From an uncultured bacterium (lineage in GTDB: Bacteria > Krumholzibacteriota > Krumholzibacteriia > LZORAL124-64-63), in NCBI GenBank assembly GCA_903912525.1, contig CAIWHK010000032.1, positions 62,001 to 126,000 on the forward strand: a stretch of 64,000 nucleotides of DNA, in the 5' to 3' direction. The notes under the pieces are model-generated. The model was not told the origin of the DNA and did no database searches. It saw nothing but the letters and a program-made list of their open reading frames with translations. A program made the position numbers and the translations under genes. Shown here one piece after another: positions 36,337-44,185 of the stretch. Each line of letters begins with the position of its first letter. Position 1 is the stretch's first letter.

Positions 36337-37224
36337 TCAGTCCGTCGCGGGCGCGCTCGCCAGCAACCGGGTCTCGGTCACGCCTGCGGAGTCGACCCGC
36401 AGGGCCACGTTGTCGATCAATCGCGCCGGCCCCACGCGGGCCGCCACGGCGAGCAGAAGCGCCCCGGCCAGCGACGATTCGCAACTCGTCAGGTCGGGCA
36501 GTGACCGCACCACTGCGTAGTCGATGGCGTCCGCGGCCGCAAGCGCCTCTCCCATCGCCGCCTCGACGAGTCCCGCATCACGCACCCCGCCCTCGAGCAC
36601 CGCGCGGCCTGCAGCCAGCGCCCGGGACAGGCACAGCGCCCGCGCCCGATCGGCAACTCCGAGGTACCGGTTGCGGGACGACATCGCCAGCCCGTCCTGC
36701 TCCCGAACCGTCTCGGCGTCCAGCAGCGTCACCGGCAGGCGCAGGTCGCGCACCATCTGGTCGATGACCAGGCACTGCTGGGCATCCTTGCTGCCGAAGA
36801 TCGCGATGTCGGGCCTGACCATCCCGAACAACTTCGCCACCACGGTGAGGACGCCGTCGAAGTGGCCCGGTCGCGCCCCGCCGCACAGGCCCTCACCCCG
36901 TCGCCCGGCGCGAACGGTCACCTCGCCGGCGGAGCCGTACATGTCACCGACCTCGGGCACGAACACCACCGCGGTGGGTTCGTTCGCCAGCAGGGCCAGG
37001 TCCGCATCGAGGGTGCGCGGGTAGGCCGCGAAGTCCTCGCCCGGCCCGAACTGGGTCGGGTTGACGAAGATCGACACGACCACCGGCCCGAGCGCCGCGC
37101 CCTGGCGCACCAGGCTGAGGTGGCCCTCGTGCAGGGCACCCATGGTCGGCACGAACACGAGAGGGCCCGGGAGGCGCAGGCCGTCGAGAGCGGCCAGTTC
37201 ACCGGCTCCCCGCAGCACGATCAT
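36337..37224 (-). CDS. panC: Pantothenate synthetase
   Basis: 295 residues (E. coli PanC 283). ATG 37224 overlaps the panB stop (ATGA). The adenylate-forming HIGH-like motif is VPTMGALHEGHLSLV, followed by IFVNPTQFGPGEDFAAYPR. Later FGSKDAQQCLVI and MSSRNRYL (KMSKS-like) complete the active site. It condenses pantoate and beta-alanine with ATP. Immediately downstream of panB, as in many bacteria. Confidence 0.97.
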   Translation of the reverse strand: MIVLRGAGELAALDGLRLPGPLVFVPTMGALHEGHLSLVRQGAALGPVVVSIFVNPTQFGPGEDFAAYPRTLDADLALLANEPTAVVFVPEVGDMYGSAGEVTVRAGRRGEGLCGGARPGHFDGVLTVVAKLFGMVRPDIAIFGSKDAQQCLVIDQMVRDLRLPVTLLDAETVREQDGLAMSSRNRYLGVADRARALCLSRALAAGRAVLEGGVRDAGLVEAAMGEALAAADAIDYAVVRSLPDLTSCESSLAGALLLAVAARVGPARLIDNVALRVDSAGVTETRLLASAPATD

Positions 37225-38129
37225 GCCGGCTGCTCCCCGCCCGCCACGCTTCCGCCGCCATACGCAGGGCCCGTGGACTCGTCTGTCCCGACAGCGCCCG
37301 GAGCATCGACCGCGCTGACGCCGTAGCTGTTGGCGGTCGTCGGGAAACGCCGTTCACGCACGTCGGCCGCAAAAGCGGTCACAGCCTCGATGCCCAGCCG
37401 TCCGAGTTCCGCGTATTGCTTCACGAACCGCGGCGGCCGGCCGGGCAACAGTCCCAGCAGGTCGTGGAAGACCAGGACCTGACCGTCGCAGCCGGGTCCG
37501 GCGCCGATGCCGATGGTCGGGATCGCGAGGCTGGCGGTCGCCCGCACGGCCAGCGCCGCCGGCACGCATTCGAGCACCAGTCCGAAACACCCGGCCTGCT
37601 CGAGGAACGCCGCTTCTTCGAGCAGCAACGCCTCGGCTTCGGCGCCGCGTCCCTGGACGCGGTAGCCGCCCAGCCGGTTGACCGACTGCGGCGTCAGCCC
37701 GAGGTGGCCCATCACCGGGATTTCCGCGTCCAGCAGCGCCGCAATCGCGTCGGCGCGCCGGCGACCGCCCTCCACCTTCACCGCGTGCACGCCGGCTTCC
37801 TGCACCAGCCGCAGGCCCGCGCGCACGGTCTCGGCCGGCGAGACGTGGAACGTGCCGTACGGCAGGTCGGCGATGACCGGCAGCCCAGGTCGCGCCCGCT
37901 GCACGGCGCGGCAGTGATGCACCATGTCGTCGAGGGTCACCGGCAGCGTGGTCTCGTGCCCGAGCATGACCATGCCCAGCGAGTCGCCCACCAGCAGCGC
38001 GTCCGCGCCGCCCGCCGACGCGATCAACGCGCTCGACAGGTCGTAGGCCGTCACGACCACCAGCGGCGTGCCCTCGCGCTTGCGGCGCGCGAACACATCC
38101 AGACTCGGGGCCGGGCGCGGGTCCTGCAT
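37221..38129 (-). CDS. panB: 3-methyl-2-oxobutanoate hydroxymethyltransferase
   Basis: 302 residues from ATG 38129; GTG 38138 would add three residues. Conserved blocks: VVVTAYDLSSALIASAGGAD, LVGDSLGMVMLGHETTLPV with the metal-binding Asp, DLPYGTFHVSP, VKVEGG, and MGHLGLTPQSVNRLGGYRVQG. It adds a hydroxymethyl group from methylene-tetrahydrofolate to ketoisovalerate, first step of pantothenate synthesis. E. coli PanB is 264 residues; the extra length here is a C-terminal tail of about 30 Gly/Ala-rich residues after PTTANSYG. The folate genes just upstream supply its cofactor. Confidence 0.97.
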   Translation of the reverse strand: MQDPRPAPSLDVFARRKREGTPLVVVTAYDLSSALIASAGGADALLVGDSLGMVMLGHETTLPVTLDDMVHHCRAVQRARPGLPVIADLPYGTFHVSPAETVRAGLRLVQEAGVHAVKVEGGRRRADAIAALLDAEIPVMGHLGLTPQSVNRLGGYRVQGRGAEAEALLLEEAAFLEQAGCFGLVLECVPAALAVRATASLAIPTIGIGAGPGCDGQVLVFHDLLGLLPGRPPRFVKQYAELGRLGIEAVTAFAADVRERRFPTTANSYGVSAVDAPGAVGTDESTGPAYGGGSVAGGEQPA

Positions 38130-38160
38130 GGTGTCCACCCTTTCGCCGACGGCGCACGGC

Positions 38161-38805
38161 TCAGGCCGGGCGCGAATCGGGCGCGTAGTAGCGCGTGCCG
38201 GAGAAGCGCTCGGTCATCTGCTCGAAGAGCATGTCGAAATCGCCCGGCACGTTGACGAAATCGAGGTTGTCCGTGTTGACGACCAGCAGCGGCGCGTCCT
38301 TGTAGTGATGGAAAAAATAGCTGTAAGCGCCGTTGAGCGCCTCCAGGTAGTCCGGATCCATGTCCTGCTCGAAAGCCCGGCCCCGCCAGCGGATGCGCTG
38401 CTGCAGCACTTCTGTCCGCGCCTGCAGGTAGATGACCAGGTCGGGCTTCAGGACGCGCTGCTCGAGGATCGTCGCCAGCTGGCTGTAGAGCGCCAGCTCG
38501 TCATCCGCCAGGTTCAGGTTGGCGAAAATGCGGTCCTTGGCGAACAGGTAGTCCGAAACCACGTTGGCGTGGAAGAGATCCTGCTGCCCCAGCCCCTGCT
38601 GCTGCCGGTAGCGGCTCAGCAGGAAGAAGATCTGCGTCTGGAACGCATACGCCTCACGGTCCCGGTAGAACTTCGCCAGGAACGGGTTCTCCTCGACCAC
38701 CTCGAGGTTCAGCCGACCGCCAAGCCGCGTCGCCAGCAGCTTCGTGAGGCTGGTCTTGCCGACCCCGATCACGCCTTCGACGACGATGTAGCGCCAGGGT
38801 AGCAA
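38161..38805 (-). CDS. Deoxynucleoside kinase (dNK/dGK-dCK family)
   Basis: 214 residues from TTG 38805, preceded by a perfect AAGGAGG seven bases away; no ATG or GTG alternative keeps the P-loop. VVEGVIGVGKTSLTKLL is the P-loop, EENPFLAKFYRDREAYAFQTQIFFLLSR (only partly quoted: EENPFLAKFY) the dNK signature, and DRIFANLNLADDEL with LVIYLQARTEVLQQRI follow as in Mycoplasma/Bacillus deoxyadenosine and deoxyguanosine kinases. It phosphorylates salvaged deoxynucleosides. It overlaps the end of folK by 37 bp. Confidence 0.9.
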   Translation of the reverse strand: MLPWRYIVVEGVIGVGKTSLTKLLATRLGGRLNLEVVEENPFLAKFYRDREAYAFQTQIFFLLSRYRQQQGLGQQDLFHANVVSDYLFAKDRIFANLNLADDELALYSQLATILEQRVLKPDLVIYLQARTEVLQQRIRWRGRAFEQDMDPDYLEALNGAYSYFFHHYKDAPLLVVNTDNLDFVNVPGDFDMLFEQMTERFSGTRYYAPDSRPA

Positions 38806-39401
38806 CCCCGCCCTCCTTGTTCGCGCGCCTGGTCCTGCCCCGGCAGGACCCCCTCATCGTTCAGGCCCTGCCCACCGCACAGGGCCTCTCCGTCGTACGG
38901 CCGCACCCACGGCCCGCCTTTACGCCTTATTTTCGCACAGACCTGGCCGATTGTCTCGTTCGATTCCGGGCACGGGCGCGCACCCGCGATTTCGGCCAGC
39001 GGTTCCAGCACGAACGCCCGCTCCCGCCACTGGGGATGCGGCACGGTCAGCCGGCCCTCGCGAATGACCTGCTCACCGTAGAGCAGGATATCCAGGTCGA
39101 TCGGCCGGGGGCGCCGGTGGCCGTCGGGTTGCCGGCCGGCGGCCGCCTCCAGGCCCTTCAAGGTGTCGAGCAGCTCCAGCGGCGGCAGGTCCGTCGCCAC
39201 GGCGACGCACGCATTCAGGTACGGGTCCTGGACATCAGGCCCGACGTGCTCGGTCTCCCAGATGCGGCTGCAGGCAGTCACCGACAGCCGTGGGTGGGCC
39301 ATCAGGCTCGCCACGGCGTCACGCAGGTGCGCCAGCCGATCACCCTGGTTGCTGCCCAGGCCCAGGAACACGGGCACGGCGCCGGCCATCTGCCCGTTCA
39401 T
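38769..39401 (-). CDS. folK: 6-hydroxymethyl-7,8-dihydropterin pyrophosphokinase
   Basis: 210 residues. ATG 39401 forms an ATGA overlap with folB. VFLGLGSNQGDRLAHLR opens the HPPK fold; DPYLNACVAV and the signature RRPRPIDLDILLYG with paired Asp (DxD) bind magnesium and ATP, and VPHPQWRERAFVLEPL closes it. It transfers pyrophosphate from ATP to hydroxymethyl-dihydropterin in folate synthesis. About 45 extra residues after the core overlap the start of the deoxynucleoside kinase gene. Confidence 0.96.
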   Translation of the reverse strand: MNGQMAGAVPVFLGLGSNQGDRLAHLRDAVASLMAHPRLSVTACSRIWETEHVGPDVQDPYLNACVAVATDLPPLELLDTLKGLEAAAGRQPDGHRRPRPIDLDILLYGEQVIREGRLTVPHPQWRERAFVLEPLAEIAGARPCPESNETIGQVCAKIRRKGGPWVRPYDGEALCGGQGLNDEGVLPGQDQAREQGGRGCYPGATSSSKA

Positions 39402-39796
39402 GCGCAGTTCCCTTCGGCCGGCAGCCCTTCGAGCCAGCCGCGATCACGCTCGAGGGTGACGGCGGCCTCGCCGAAGAAGCCGCTGATCGGCGGCTGCGTC
39501 TTGTGCACCGTCACGCGCACCCGCTCTGCGGCGAACGATGCCAGCACGACGCGGCACAGGCGGCCCGCCAGCGCCTCGATCAGGTGGCACGGCGCACCGG
39601 TCGCCGCTGCGACAACGGCCCGGTGCACGGCGGCATAGTCGATGGCTGCCGCCAGGTCGTCGGTCCGCGCGGCCGGCTCCAGGTCGGCCCAGAGGTCGAT
39701 ATCGACGACGAATCGCTGCCCGAGCTCGCGTTCCGCCGCATGCGCTCCGTGGTGCGCATACACGTCAATGCCGCCGAGCCGCAGGTGATCGTTCAT
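39398..39796 (-). CDS. folB: Dihydroneopterin aldolase
   Basis: 132 residues. ATG 39796 overlaps the aminotransferase stop (ATGA). RLGGIDVYAHHGAHAAERELGQ holds the conserved Glu region, DYAAVHRAVV and LIEALAGRLC are core helices, and VTVHKTQPPISGFF carries the catalytic Lys. It cleaves dihydroneopterin to hydroxymethyl-dihydropterin, the substrate of the overlapping folK. Confidence 0.95.
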   Translation of the reverse strand: MNDHLRLGGIDVYAHHGAHAAERELGQRFVVDIDLWADLEPAARTDDLAAAIDYAAVHRAVVAAATGAPCHLIEALAGRLCRVVLASFAAERVRVTVHKTQPPISGFFGEAAVTLERDRGWLEGLPAEGNCA

Positions 39797-40947
39797 CGCC
39801 AGCCCGCCAGTCGCCGCGCGCCCTCTTCGAGATCCGTTTCCGAAGCCGTCAGGCTGATGCGGAACCAGCCCTCGCCGCCGGTTCCGAACCCGGTGCCCGG
39901 CGTCACGACGACGCCGATCTCGGCGAGCGCGCGCTGGCAATAGGCAGCGGAACCCTCGCCACCGGGCACCCGGCACCAGACGTAGAAGGTGGCCTTGGCC
40001 GGGAAGATCTCGTAGCCGGCCTGCTCCAGCGTGGCGACCAGGCGGTTGCGGCGCGCGCGGTAGGGTTCGGCCACGCCCGCGAGCAGGCGCTCGAAGTCGG
40101 GGCCCAGCGCATACGCGGCCGTGCGCTGGATGGCGGTGAAGACACCGCTGTCCATCGTGTCCTTGACGCGCCCGAGCGATTCGATCAACTCGGGATGTCC
40201 CACGGCGAACGCCACGCGCCAGCCGGTCATGTTGAACATCTTCGACAAACTGTGCAATTCGATGACGCGCTCTTTCGTCGCGTCGGCCGTCGCCAGCAGG
40301 CACGGCTGCGCGCCGCCGTCGAGCGACATCTCGAGGTACGCTGCGTCGTTGACCAGCGTCACGCCGCGGCGCGCGCAGAGGTCGGCGACCTGGCGCCAGA
40401 ACACAGGGTCGGCGGTGGCTCCGGTGGGATTGTTCGGGTAGTTCAGGAACAGCAGGCGCGTGCGGTCGTCGATCAGCGCGTCGAGTTCCGCAAGGTCGGG
40501 CCGGAAGCCGTTCGCCGCCGTGAGATGGAACGTGCGCGGCTCGCCGCCGGCCAGGATCGTGGCCTGCCCGTAGACCGGGTAGCCGATGTCCGGCACCAGC
40601 GTGTTGTCGCCCTCCTGCACGCAGGTGACGGGCAGGTGGCCGAGACCTTCCTTGCTGCCGAGAAGCACGAGCACCTGCGTCGCCGGATCGACGGCCACGC
40701 CGTGGCGGCGCTGCAGCCAGGTCGCGATCGCCGTGCGCAGGACCATGTCGCCGCGCTGGGCGGGATAGCGATGGCAGGCCGGGTCGGCGATGGCGCGCGC
40801 CATCACGTCGATCAACTCCGGCGGCGTCGGCCGATCCGGATCGCCGATGCCGAGGTCAACCACCGCGACGCCGGCCTCGCGGGCCCGCCGCTTGGCGGCG
40901 TCCAGCGCCGCGAACAGGTACGGCGGCAGCTTCTGCAAACGTCCCAC
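39793..40947 (-). CDS. PLP-dependent aminotransferase, LL-diaminopimelate aminotransferase-like
   Basis: 384 residues from GTG 40947, which follows GGAGG. Class I/II fold: LGIGDPDRPTPPELI, RYPAQRGDMVLRTAIATW, FLNYPNNPTGATAD (NPTG motif with Asn), NDAAYLEMSL (Asp-Ala-Ala-Tyr) and ELHSLSKMFNMTGWRVAF with the PLP Lys in SLSK. The NPTGA..D and SLSKMFNMTGWR sequences are characteristic of the DapL/LL-DAP and ArAT-like branch. It may make LL-diaminopimelate for lysine and peptidoglycan, but the exact substrate cannot be fixed. A terminator-like hairpin lies 27 bp before it. Confidence 0.87.
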   Translation of the reverse strand: MGRLQKLPPYLFAALDAAKRRAREAGVAVVDLGIGDPDRPTPPELIDVMARAIADPACHRYPAQRGDMVLRTAIATWLQRRHGVAVDPATQVLVLLGSKEGLGHLPVTCVQEGDNTLVPDIGYPVYGQATILAGGEPRTFHLTAANGFRPDLAELDALIDDRTRLLFLNYPNNPTGATADPVFWRQVADLCARRGVTLVNDAAYLEMSLDGGAQPCLLATADATKERVIELHSLSKMFNMTGWRVAFAVGHPELIESLGRVKDTMDSGVFTAIQRTAAYALGPDFERLLAGVAEPYRARRNRLVATLEQAGYEIFPAKATFYVWCRVPGGEGSAAYCQRALAEIGVVVTPGTGFGTGGEGWFRISLTASETDLEEGARRLAGWR

Positions 40948-40973
40948 GCGAACCTCCCCCGCCCGCAGGCGGC

Positions 40974-41000
40974 AAAAAACCCCCGGGCCGCGAACGCGGC
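40974..41000 (-). terminator. Terminator- or attenuator-like hairpin upstream of the aminotransferase gene
   Basis: On the minus strand GCCGCG-TT-CGCGGC (41000-40987) is followed seven bases later by TTTTTT (40979-40974). It lies about 70 bp after the yqeB stop and only 27 bp before the aminotransferase GTG. The gap between stem and T run is longer than ideal. Confidence 0.45.
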
Positions 41001-41068
41001 GCGAGGGTGCAATATCGCACACGACAGGCGGTTCATCCACCCCGGTCAACAGCCCCCGGGCGCCCCTT

Positions 41069-41869
41069 TCAAGCCGGTTCCGCCAGGACCCCCAGATCGG
41101 TCAGGGCGCGCAACACACCCGCTCCGATCGCCAGGCCTTTGTCCGTCACCTCTCGCGGATCGATGGAAGCCCCACGCGGGTCGATATCGCCAACCTTGTC
41201 CCCCGCCGCCAGCAGGGCCCCGGGGCGGACCAGCCCCCGCAACAACCCGCCCAGTGCGGCCACGACCGGCTCTCCCCCCACCAAACCCACGACCTGCCCG
41301 GTCACGACCAGGTCGCCGATCGCGCTGCGCGGGTCCAGGTGCCCGGCCGCCGGGGCCCGCAGGAGGCGCGCCCTGGTGGCCCCACCCACCTCGCCGGGCA
41401 CACCCGTGTCGGCCGCCGCCGAACCGGCGGCGATCACCCGCCCGGGCGCGGCCTCGCGGTGGGTCTCAACCACACGATCGGCGTCGAACCCGCAGGTGAA
41501 GCCCGGCCCGAGCCCGACCAACGGCGCTCCGCCACGCGGCAGAGGGGCCGGCGCCCGCTTCGTCATGCGCGCATCGACGACCGCCTGCGGGCGCAACCGC
41601 GACATCTGGGTTGCATCGGGGTCCACGAGTACGGTCACGCCCTCGTCGCGGAACGTTGCCTCGACAGCGCCCGCAAGCACGCCCGGTATCCCCGCCACGC
41701 ACGCGCTGCCGTCGTACACGGCTTCGGAGAAGCAGACCTGCCGCCGCACCGCCAGGGGCGCGGCGATCTCTGCCATCACCACGCGGCAACCGGCGCGCGC
41801 CAGGCAAACGGCCACAGCCGACGCCATCTCGCCGGCGCCCTGCACCCAGATGCGCGGCCCGTCTCTCAC
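41069..41869 (-). CDS. yqeB: YqeB-like selenium-dependent molybdenum hydroxylase maturation protein
   Basis: 266 residues from GTG 41869, in a GTGA overlap with xdhC; a longer frame reaches 41905. An N-terminal Rossmann loop IWVQGAGEMASAVAVCLARAG and later VVDARMTKRAP, LVGLGPGFTCGFDADRVVETHRG-like sequence (here DRVVETHREA) and GSAAADTGVPGEVGG match the YqeB family (EF2563). In bacteria with selenium-dependent molybdenum hydroxylases this gene travels with yqeC, mocA and xdhC, as here. It probably helps to insert labile selenium or process the cofactor. Confidence 0.88.
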   Translation of the reverse strand: MRDGPRIWVQGAGEMASAVAVCLARAGCRVVMAEIAAPLAVRRQVCFSEAVYDGSACVAGIPGVLAGAVEATFRDEGVTVLVDPDATQMSRLRPQAVVDARMTKRAPAPLPRGGAPLVGLGPGFTCGFDADRVVETHREAAPGRVIAAGSAAADTGVPGEVGGATRARLLRAPAAGHLDPRSAIGDLVVTGQVVGLVGGEPVVAALGGLLRGLVRPGALLAAGDKVGDIDPRGASIDPREVTDKGLAIGAGVLRALTDLGVLAEPA

Positions 41870-42735
41870 GGCCGCCGCCGCCGCAGGCGCACACCCAGTT
41901 CGCAACCGTCCTCATCGAGCAGCAACTCGCGCCCCCGCAGGACGGCCATCGCCTCGGCCAGCACGCTCAGCGCGATCTCGGCGGGCGTTTCGTCGCCGAG
42001 GTCCAGGCCGACGGGCGCGCGCAATCGTTCCAGACTCCCGGCCGCGATGCCGCGGTTCTCCAGTTCACGGCGCGTGAGAGCCGTCTTGGCGCGGCTGCCG
42101 AGCAGTCCGAAGAAGGCGAACCGCTCGCCGCACGATTCCTCGAGCGCCAACAAGGCCTCGAGGTAATCGGCGTCCTGCGGATGCCCGCGACTGGCAACCA
42201 GGACGGCGGTGCCGGGCTCGATCACCAGTTGCTTCGCGAGGTCGGCCGGGGTGCTGTGGATCGCGCGTACGCCCGGCGTTTCGCGCACGCCGGCAAGGAT
42301 CTCCTCGCGGTCATCCACGAGCACGAAGCGGAACGGCAGCGTCCGGCCCACTTCAGCCATTGCCCGCCCGACATGGCCGCCGCCGATCACGACGAACGCG
42401 GTCGTGCGCAGCACAGGCTCCAGGAAGATCTCCATCCGGCCGCCGCAAACGCCCTGCACGCCGTCGAGGTCGATGTCCACCACGCGGCAGTCGCCGCCCG
42501 CCGCCACGCCTGCCGCGCAGGCGATGACATGCGCTTCAGCGACGCCGCCGCCGATCGAACCCGTCAGGTGACCGTCCGGGTGGATGATCATCTTGCTGCC
42601 AGGCTGTCGCGGCGTCGAGCGCTCGGCTCTCACGACGGTGGCCAGCACGCCGGCGCGTTGCTCGTTCACCATGCGGGCGAGTTCGAGCAGCACGTCGCCT
42701 TCACAAGGTGTCTGCCAGGGGTCATGCGTCGTCAT
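41866..42735 (-). CDS. XdhC family molybdenum-enzyme maturation factor
   Basis: 289 residues. ATG 42735 follows GGAGG. The XdhC N-terminal block is GVLATVVRAERSTPRQPGSKM and GSIGGGVAEAHVI, with VCGGRMEIFLEPV. The C-terminal Rossmann domain contains AFVVIGGGHVGRAMAEVG and FVLVDDREE. XdhC proteins bind molybdenum cofactor, bring about its sulfuration and hand it to xanthine dehydrogenase-type enzymes. Its companions yqeB and yqeC point to selenium-dependent hydroxylases; the enzyme itself is not in this window. Confidence 0.93.
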   Translation of the reverse strand: MTTHDPWQTPCEGDVLLELARMVNEQRAGVLATVVRAERSTPRQPGSKMIIHPDGHLTGSIGGGVAEAHVIACAAGVAAGGDCRVVDIDLDGVQGVCGGRMEIFLEPVLRTTAFVVIGGGHVGRAMAEVGRTLPFRFVLVDDREEILAGVRETPGVRAIHSTPADLAKQLVIEPGTAVLVASRGHPQDADYLEALLALEESCGERFAFFGLLGSRAKTALTRRELENRGIAAGSLERLRAPVGLDLGDETPAEIALSVLAEAMAVLRGRELLLDEDGCELGVRLRRRRP

Positions 42736-42765
42736 CGGTCCTCCATCGGCTTGCCGGTCCCGCAC

Positions 42766-43395
42766 TCAGCCGGGGCGTACATCATGATCGAGCGCGACGC
42801 CGGGGTCCGCCACGGGCACCGTCACCGGCGCGGCGACCCGGCCCGCATCGACGGCAGCGGCGAGGATCTCCCGCCACGGCGCCGCCGAAACCCGCGCCTG
42901 CTCCAGCAGCGCCCCCAGCAGGGACGCAGGGACGACCACCGGATGGCCGGGCCGACCATTCCACACCGGCCGCACCTGCCGATCGGGCCACTGCTTCGTC
43001 ACCTCGCCCAGCCCGGCCAAGGTCGGCAAGGCCACTTCCGGTACGTCGACAGGGTGCACCCACGCATGCGTCCAGCCCGGCGCAACCTCGGCCAGGACGT
43101 CCCAGGCAAACGCCAGTGTCTGCGCCGTATCACCGCCGCCGGTGGCCGTCACCACACGCACGCCGGGCACGCCCGCCAATACTGCGCGGCAATCGGGCCC
43201 GAGGCGATGGGTCGTCACGACCAGGATCGGCGACCTTTCCGTCCCGGCATGCAGGTCCACGACGCGCAGCAGCAGGGGACGCGGGTCGCCGGGCAGCACC
43301 GCAAGCGCCTTGGGCTCCCCGAACCGGCGGCTCTCGCCGCGCGCCATGACGACCACGACATCGCGTCGCGCGGCGGGCTCAGGCGTCGACATCAT
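42766..43395 (-). CDS. mocA: MocA-like molybdenum cofactor nucleotidyltransferase
   Basis: 209 residues from ATG 43395 (ATG 43392 adjacent); no strong Shine-Dalgarno but it overlaps yqeC by 17 bp, so coupling is likely. MobA/MocA-type fold: VVMARGESRRFGEPKAL is a shifted version of the usual LAAGxSxRxGxxK loop, with the Leu-Ala-Ala-Gly changed to Met-Ala-Arg-Gly. HAWVHPVDVPEVALPTL holds the metal-binding Asp, and WNGRPGHPVVVP is the base-recognition GxPGHP motif. It should attach CMP (or GMP) to molybdopterin. The altered first loop is worth noting. Confidence 0.85.
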   Translation of the reverse strand: MMSTPEPAARRDVVVVMARGESRRFGEPKALAVLPGDPRPLLLRVVDLHAGTERSPILVVTTHRLGPDCRAVLAGVPGVRVVTATGGGDTAQTLAFAWDVLAEVAPGWTHAWVHPVDVPEVALPTLAGLGEVTKQWPDRQVRPVWNGRPGHPVVVPASLLGALLEQARVSAAPWREILAAAVDAGRVAAPVTVPVADPGVALDHDVRPG

Positions 43396-44185
43396 CACCC
43401 GCCGCCGCACCCGCCTGATCGTCGTCGAACCCGGCGTCCTCGCACAGGTCCTCGCGGCAGGCAGTGCGGATCGCCAGCCCGGCGTCTCCGCGACTGCAGA
43501 ACATCACCAGCGGCAACCGGGGATCGGACATCGCCCGGCCCGTGAAGTCGAACAGGCCGACGCTGTCGGGCTGCTGCTCGAGGCCCGCCAGGGCGAGCAC
43601 CACCGGCACGCCCTCGGGCACATGGTCGAGGTAGCCACCCGGCCCGGTCAGCAGCGCCAGCAAATGGTCCCACTCCCAGACCGCGTCGGCCGCGACGCCG
43701 ACCGGATCGCTGACATCCTCGCGCCCCAGGCGATGGACAACAGCGCCGGCGCGCTCGCCGACCGAACCGATCCCCATCACGATGATCGCCAGGGAGGTCC
43801 GCGACGGCCAGACCGGTTCGCCCTCGCGGTAGTACTTGCAGGGCAGCTTCGCGGCACCGTCCACCTCGACGACGACCAGCGATCCGGGATGTTCAGCCCC
43901 AAGCGCGTCCACGGCTTCAGCCGGAAGCCCGGACCACTTTCCATCTTCCCGGACCCCGCCGTGGCGGTAAACAAACGCCGGCCCGCCTGTCGGCGCCGTC
44001 GCGAACGATTCCACCGGCTCGGTGCGCGTCGTCGTCGTCGCGACCACCGCGAAGCCGTCCGCGCGCCAGACGCCGGCGATCGCCTCGAGCAGCGACGTCT
44101 TGCCGCCCGACCCGCACAGCCCGACGATGTGCCCGGCCTGCCGCGGCAGGAACACATGCCACGGCTCAACGAAACGAAAATTCAT
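43379..44185 (-). CDS. yqeC: YqeC-like selenium-dependent hydroxylase accessory protein
   Basis: 268 residues. ATG 44185 overlaps the glycosyltransferase stop (ATGA). IVGLCGSGGKTSLLEAIAG is the P-loop of YqeC; TTTTRTEP and VVVEVDGAAKLPCKYYREGEP are its other conserved blocks, followed by VHRLGREDVSDP. YqeC is a putative nucleotide-binding factor found only with selenium-dependent molybdenum hydroxylases. First maturation gene of the run, translationally coupled to a family-4 glycosyltransferase. Confidence 0.88.
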   Translation of the reverse strand: MNFRFVEPWHVFLPRQAGHIVGLCGSGGKTSLLEAIAGVWRADGFAVVATTTTRTEPVESFATAPTGGPAFVYRHGGVREDGKWSGLPAEAVDALGAEHPGSLVVVEVDGAAKLPCKYYREGEPVWPSRTSLAIIVMGIGSVGERAGAVVHRLGREDVSDPVGVAADAVWEWDHLLALLTGPGGYLDHVPEGVPVVLALAGLEQQPDSVGLFDFTGRAMSDPRLPLVMFCSRGDAGLAIRTACREDLCEDAGFDDDQAGAAAGDDVDA

